8,241 bases of DNA from positions 1 through 8,241 of the forward strand of contig WLQO01000047.1 of NCBI GenBank assembly GCA_009698295.1. Direction: 5' to 3'. A program made the position numbers and the translations under genes. This DNA is from Actinomycetota bacterium. GTDB lineage: Bacteria; Actinomycetota; Actinomycetes; Nanopelagicales; Nanopelagicaceae. The notes beneath the pieces are model-generated. The model was not told where the DNA came from and ran no database searches. It saw only the letters and a program-made list of their open reading frames with translations. Below are positions 5,094-8,241 of this stretch, piece by piece; the first letter of the stretch is position 1, and each line of letters starts with the position of its first letter.

Positions 5094-6620
5094 ATGGCAA
5101 CGAAGAAGGCAGCAACGAGTACCAAGGCGAAGAAGCCCCTTGGTCCAAAACCAGGTGAATATCCCGGCAAGATCGTTGATATTGATGTCTCATCTGAAAT
5201 GTCAGAATCATTTTTAGAATATGCATACTCAGTTATTTATTCGCGTGCGCTGCCTGATGCGCGAGATGGTTTAAAGCCTGTACATCGTCGCATCTTGCAT
5301 CAGATGGCAGATATGGGACTTCGTCCAGAACGCGGTCACGTAAAGAGCGCACGTGTTGTCGGTGAAGTAATGGGTAAGTTGCACCCGCACGGTGACTCTG
5401 CAATTTACGATGCGCTCGTGCGAATGGCGCAATCATTTTCAATGCAGGTGCCTTTAATTGATGGCCACGGAAACTTTGGTTCGCTAGATTCCGGTCCTGC
5501 TGCAATGCGTTACACCGAAGCGCGTCTGGCCCAAGCTGCTATGGCGATGGTTGCCGAAGCTGATGAAGATACCGTTGATTTTGGTCCAAATTACGATGGT
5601 CAATTACTTGAGCCACTGGTTCTGCCTGCGGCATACCCAAACTTGTTGGTAAATGGTGGATCCGGAATCGCAGTTGGTATGGCAACAAATATGGCACCGC
5701 ATAACTTAGGTGAAGTAATCGCAGCGACTAAATTCTTAATTGATAATCCCAAGGCAACGCTAAATCAATTGATGAAGCACATCCCTGGTCCTGACTTTCC
5801 TACTGGCGGAGAACTCGTTGGCGCTGAAGGCGTACGTGAGGCATATGCCACCGGTAAGGGATCCTTTAAGGTTCGCGCAACCGTTGAAATTAGCAAAGTT
5901 ACATCTCGCAAGATGGGCATCACTATAAAAGAATTGCCATTTAATATCGGGCCAGAAAAAGTTGTGGAACGTATCGCCGACCTTGCAAAAGCAAAGAAGA
6001 TTCAAGGTATTTCCGACATCATCGACCTGACAGATGGCCAGACAGGCACCAACGTAGTCATCGAGCTTAAAAATGGTTTCGAACCAGAAGCGGTACTGGA
6101 GCAGCTATTTAAGTTAACTCCGATGGAAGATGCCTTTGCCATCAACGCAGTTGCCTTGGTAAAGGGCCGTCCGCAGACACTGGGCTTGAAGGAATTGCTG
6201 CAAGTATTTATCGATCACCGCATCGAGGTTGTACGTCGCCGTTCTGAATACCGTAAAGCGAAAGCCGAAGGCCGTTTATTAATGGTCGATGGCCTGCTTA
6301 AGGCGATTATTGATATCGACAAGGTGATCAAAATTATTCGTGGCAGCGATGATGCCGCAGCAGCGAAAGAGAAGTTGATCAAAGACTTTAAATTAAATGA
6401 TGAGCAAGCCACATATATCTTGGATATGCCGCTGCGCCGTTTAACAAAGATGAGCAAACTTGAACTTGAAACTGAGCAGAAGGAACTAAAAGCAACTATT
6501 GCAGCCTTGGCTACTCTTCTTAAATCAGAAGAAAATATAAAAGCACAAGTTGCCACCGAGCTAACTGCAGTCGGAAAATCATTTGCCACCCCGCGTCGCA
6601 CCCGAATCGGCGCTGCTTAA
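5094..6620 (+). CDS. parC: DNA topoisomerase IV subunit A, short form lacking the C-terminal domain
   Basis: The A subunit of a type IIA topoisomerase cuts and rejoins DNA and works with ParE in decatenation. Residues about 28-500 match actinobacterial ParC: FLEYAYSVIYSRALPDARDG (40-59), the winged-helix QRDR region HPHGDSAIYDA (97-107) with Ser102 and Asp106, DGHGNFGSLDSGPAAMRYTE (123-142) with catalytic Arg139-Tyr140, NGGSGIAVGMATNMAPHNLG, the tower domain, and the coiled coil ending SFATPRRTRIGAA. Homologues continue for about 300 more residues as a beta-pinwheel DNA-wrapping domain. Here the TAA falls directly after the RRT motif, and only 37 nt separate it from the next gene. The first 26 residues are Lys-rich (7 Lys) and absent from GyrA. 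ParC is preferred over GyrA because of the DGHGNFGSLD sequence, but the partner subunit is not in the window. QRDR residues are of the quinolone-susceptible type. Confidence 0.9.
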   Translation: MATKKAATSTKAKKPLGPKPGEYPGKIVDIDVSSEMSESFLEYAYSVIYSRALPDARDGLKPVHRRILHQMADMGLRPERGHVKSARVVGEVMGKLHPHGDSAIYDALVRMAQSFSMQVPLIDGHGNFGSLDSGPAAMRYTEARLAQAAMAMVAEADEDTVDFGPNYDGQLLEPLVLPAAYPNLLVNGGSGIAVGMATNMAPHNLGEVIAATKFLIDNPKATLNQLMKHIPGPDFPTGGELVGAEGVREAYATGKGSFKVRATVEISKVTSRKMGITIKELPFNIGPEKVVERIADLAKAKKIQGISDIIDLTDGQTGTNVVIELKNGFEPEAVLEQLFKLTPMEDAFAINAVALVKGRPQTLGLKELLQVFIDHRIEVVRRRSEYRKAKAEGRLLMVDGLLKAIIDIDKVIKIIRGSDDAAAAKEKLIKDFKLNDEQATYILDMPLRRLTKMSKLELETEQKELKATIAALATLLKSEENIKAQVATELTAVGKSFATPRRTRIGAA

Positions 6621-6657
6621 TTTCGTTTAACTTCCCCACTGTGGGAGACTTCGTCAA

Positions 6658-8241
6658 ATGATCTCTACAAACGCTCTTGAACTGCGCGCTGGTGCGCGTC
6701 TTCTGGTCTCAGGAGTCACCGTTCGCATCAATCACGGAGATCGCATCGGATTTGTTGGCCGCAATGGCGCAGGTAAATCCACGCTCGCCAAAGTATTAGC
6801 TGGTGAAACACTCCCCGCAGGCGGCGCCGTACAGCGCACCGGCAAAATCGGATACCTGCCACAAGATCCGCGCACTGGCGAAGATCAAGGCACTGTTATT
6901 GAAAGAATTTTATCCGCGCGCGATTTAGATCAAATCGCTGCACGAATGACTCAAGTCGAAGAAGAGATGGCCACAACTGAAGGTGCCGCTCTTGAAAAAG
7001 CGATGGATCGCTACACCCGCGTTGATGCTGAATTTCAGGCAGCCGGCGGATATGCCGCAACTGCAGAAGCCGAAGCGATCGCAACTTCACTTGGCGTAAC
7101 CGAGGCGGTATTTGGCAATAAATTAGACACATTGTCAGGTGGACAACGCCGCCGCATTGAATTGGCCCGCATCCTATTTTCTGGCGCAGAAACACTTTTG
7201 CTGGATGAGCCTACAAACCACTTAGATGCCGATTCAATTATCTGGCTGCGCAATTACTTAAGCACTTACTCTGGCGGGCTAGTAATCATCTCCCACGATG
7301 TGAACCTCATTGAACAAGTAGTAAATAAAGTCTTCTATATCGATGGCAACCGAAACGTGATCGATGTCTACAACCTGGGCTGGAAGCAATATTTATTACA
7401 ACGCGAACAAGATGAGCATCGCCGCAAAAAGGAACGCGCCAACGCCGAAAAGAAAGCCGAAATCTTGCAGAAGCAAGGCGAAAAAATGCGCGCTAAGGCT
7501 TCTAAAGCAACTGCTGCTCAAGGCATGTTACGTCGCGCCGAGAAACTTCGTTCATCCCTGGATGATGTGCGCGTCAAAGATAAGGTCGCAAAGCTGCGCT
7601 TCCCAACACCAGCACCTTGTGGCAAGACTCCCCTATCGGGTGAAGAGCTCTCTAAGAACTACGGCTCCCTTGAAATCTTTACCGATGTCTCTTGCGTTAT
7701 CGATAAGGGCTCTCGCGTTGTCATCCTTGGACTTAACGGTGCTGGTAAGACAACTCTCCTTAAGATTCTGGCTAACCAACTTGAATCCGATACCGGAAAA
7801 GTGGAGCACGGCCACGGATTAAAGCTTGGCTACTACGCCCAGGAACATGAAATGCTCGACTTCGAACGCACCATTCTTGAAAACATGATGTCCTCTAAAG
7901 ATGACCTTCGCGAACCAGAGGCTCGTAACGTTCTCGGTTCATTCTTATTCGTTGGTGATGATGTTCATAAGCCGGTGAAGGTTCTTTCAGGTGGAGAACG
8001 AACTCGTTTAGCTCTTGCAACACTGGTTGTATCTGCAGCAAACGTACTTCTACTTGATGAGCCAACAAATAACTTGGATCCCGCATCGCGCGAGGAAATC
8101 TTGGGCGCACTCGGTGAGTATCAAGGCGCCGTAATCATGGTTTCCCACGATGAAGGCGCGGTTCAAGCGCTAAAGCCAGAGCGTGTGATCTTGCTGCCTG
8201 ATGGGGATGAAGACATTTGGAAAGATGAATACTTCGATCTC
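6658..8241 (+). CDS. ABC-F family ATPase (partial, lacks only the extreme C-terminus)
   Basis: A soluble protein with two ATP-binding cassettes and no membrane segments, the ABC-F architecture; members act on the ribosome as translation factors or ribosome-protection proteins. The reading frame is open from the ATG at 6658 to the window edge (528 codons). Cassette 1: Walker A GRNGAGKS (34-41), LSGGQ (159-163), LLLDEPTNHLD (180-190). A basic helical linker at about 245-310 (KKERANAEKKAEILQKQGEK and onward) follows. Cassette 2: Walker A GLNGAGKT (358-365), LSGGE (443-447), LLLDEPTNNLD (464-474). It closely resembles, from memory, the mycobacterial protein Rv1473 (about 540 residues), annotated there as a macrolide-transport ATP-binding protein, so few residues are missing here. 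A GGGAG at 6643-6647, 10 nt before the ATG, may be the ribosome-binding site, and TAACTT at 6628-6633 a possible -10. The family is certain; translational role versus drug protection is open. Confidence 0.93.
   Translation, partial: MISTNALELRAGARLLVSGVTVRINHGDRIGFVGRNGAGKSTLAKVLAGETLPAGGAVQRTGKIGYLPQDPRTGEDQGTVIERILSARDLDQIAARMTQVEEEMATTEGAALEKAMDRYTRVDAEFQAAGGYAATAEAEAIATSLGVTEAVFGNKLDTLSGGQRRRIELARILFSGAETLLLDEPTNHLDADSIIWLRNYLSTYSGGLVIISHDVNLIEQVVNKVFYIDGNRNVIDVYNLGWKQYLLQREQDEHRRKKERANAEKKAEILQKQGEKMRAKASKATAAQGMLRRAEKLRSSLDDVRVKDKVAKLRFPTPAPCGKTPLSGEELSKNYGSLEIFTDVSCVIDKGSRVVILGLNGAGKTTLLKILANQLESDTGKVEHGHGLKLGYYAQEHEMLDFERTILENMMSSKDDLREPEARNVLGSFLFVGDDVHKPVKVLSGGERTRLALATLVVSAANVLLLDEPTNNLDPASREEILGALGEYQGAVIMVSHDEGAVQALKPERVILLPDGDEDIWKDEYFDL

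Noticed and set aside
6215..6601. 128-residue minus-strand frame opposite the end of parC
   Set aside because: It lies entirely antisense to the conserved coiled-coil region of ParC, is Ser-rich and low in information, and has no recognisable family.
6635..6645. CCCAC-T-GTGGG palindrome before the ABC-F gene, as terminator or attenuator
   Set aside because: Arms are only 5 bp with a 1-nt centre, too small to form a stable RNA hairpin, and no T-run follows.
7364..7822. 152-residue plus-strand frame inside the ABC-F gene
   Set aside because: It is an off-frame shadow of the ABC-F reading frame, which shows full conserved motifs across the same span.

Overview
The window suggests a streamlined, medium-GC actinobacterium, most plausibly of the freshwater acI group (Nanopelagicales); that placement is inferred. 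SepH, a division protein essentially confined to Actinomycetota, is present. The L19, ParC and ABC-F sequences are of actinobacterial type by remembered family sequences. Genes are very tightly packed (a 5-bp convergent gap, a 32-bp divergent gap, a TAA directly abutting an ATG), and several starts look leaderless.

Layout. Minus strand, 437 to 1: lepB (signal peptidase I), running off the left edge. Minus strand, 1005-451: rplS (ribosomal protein L19), 13 nt upstream of lepB and probably co-transcribed with it. A 198-bp divergent region follows, holding the rplS leader with an AAGCTT-rich inverted repeat and a leaderless-type promoter for sepH. Plus strand, 1204-2109: sepH. Minus strand, 3218-2115: a cytoplasmic alkaline-phosphatase-superfamily phosphodiesterase, convergent with sepH. 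Plus strand from 3251: psuG (pseudouridine-5'-phosphate glycosidase), a directly abutting PfkB-family kinase, a topoisomerase IV A subunit (parC), and an ABC-F ATPase that is complete except for its last few residues at the right edge.

How the genes fit together. The window is mostly housekeeping: translation (L19, ABC-F), protein export (LepB), division (SepH), chromosome topology (ParC) and nucleoside salvage. The psuG-kinase pair forms a two-step route from pseudouridine to uracil plus ribose 5-phosphate. No transporter for it lies in the window.

Most notable points: ParC is only 508 residues and stops exactly where the breakage-reunion/coiled-coil part ends, with no C-terminal DNA-wrapping domain and no remnant of one before the next gene. 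L19 carries an extra 64-residue acidic Val/Ala/Glu tail built partly from a 12-residue tandem repeat. sepH and psuG both have a TANNNT box exactly 7 nt before the ATG. I see no CRISPR array, insertion sequence, tRNA or rRNA gene, and no convincing new defence or mobile system.
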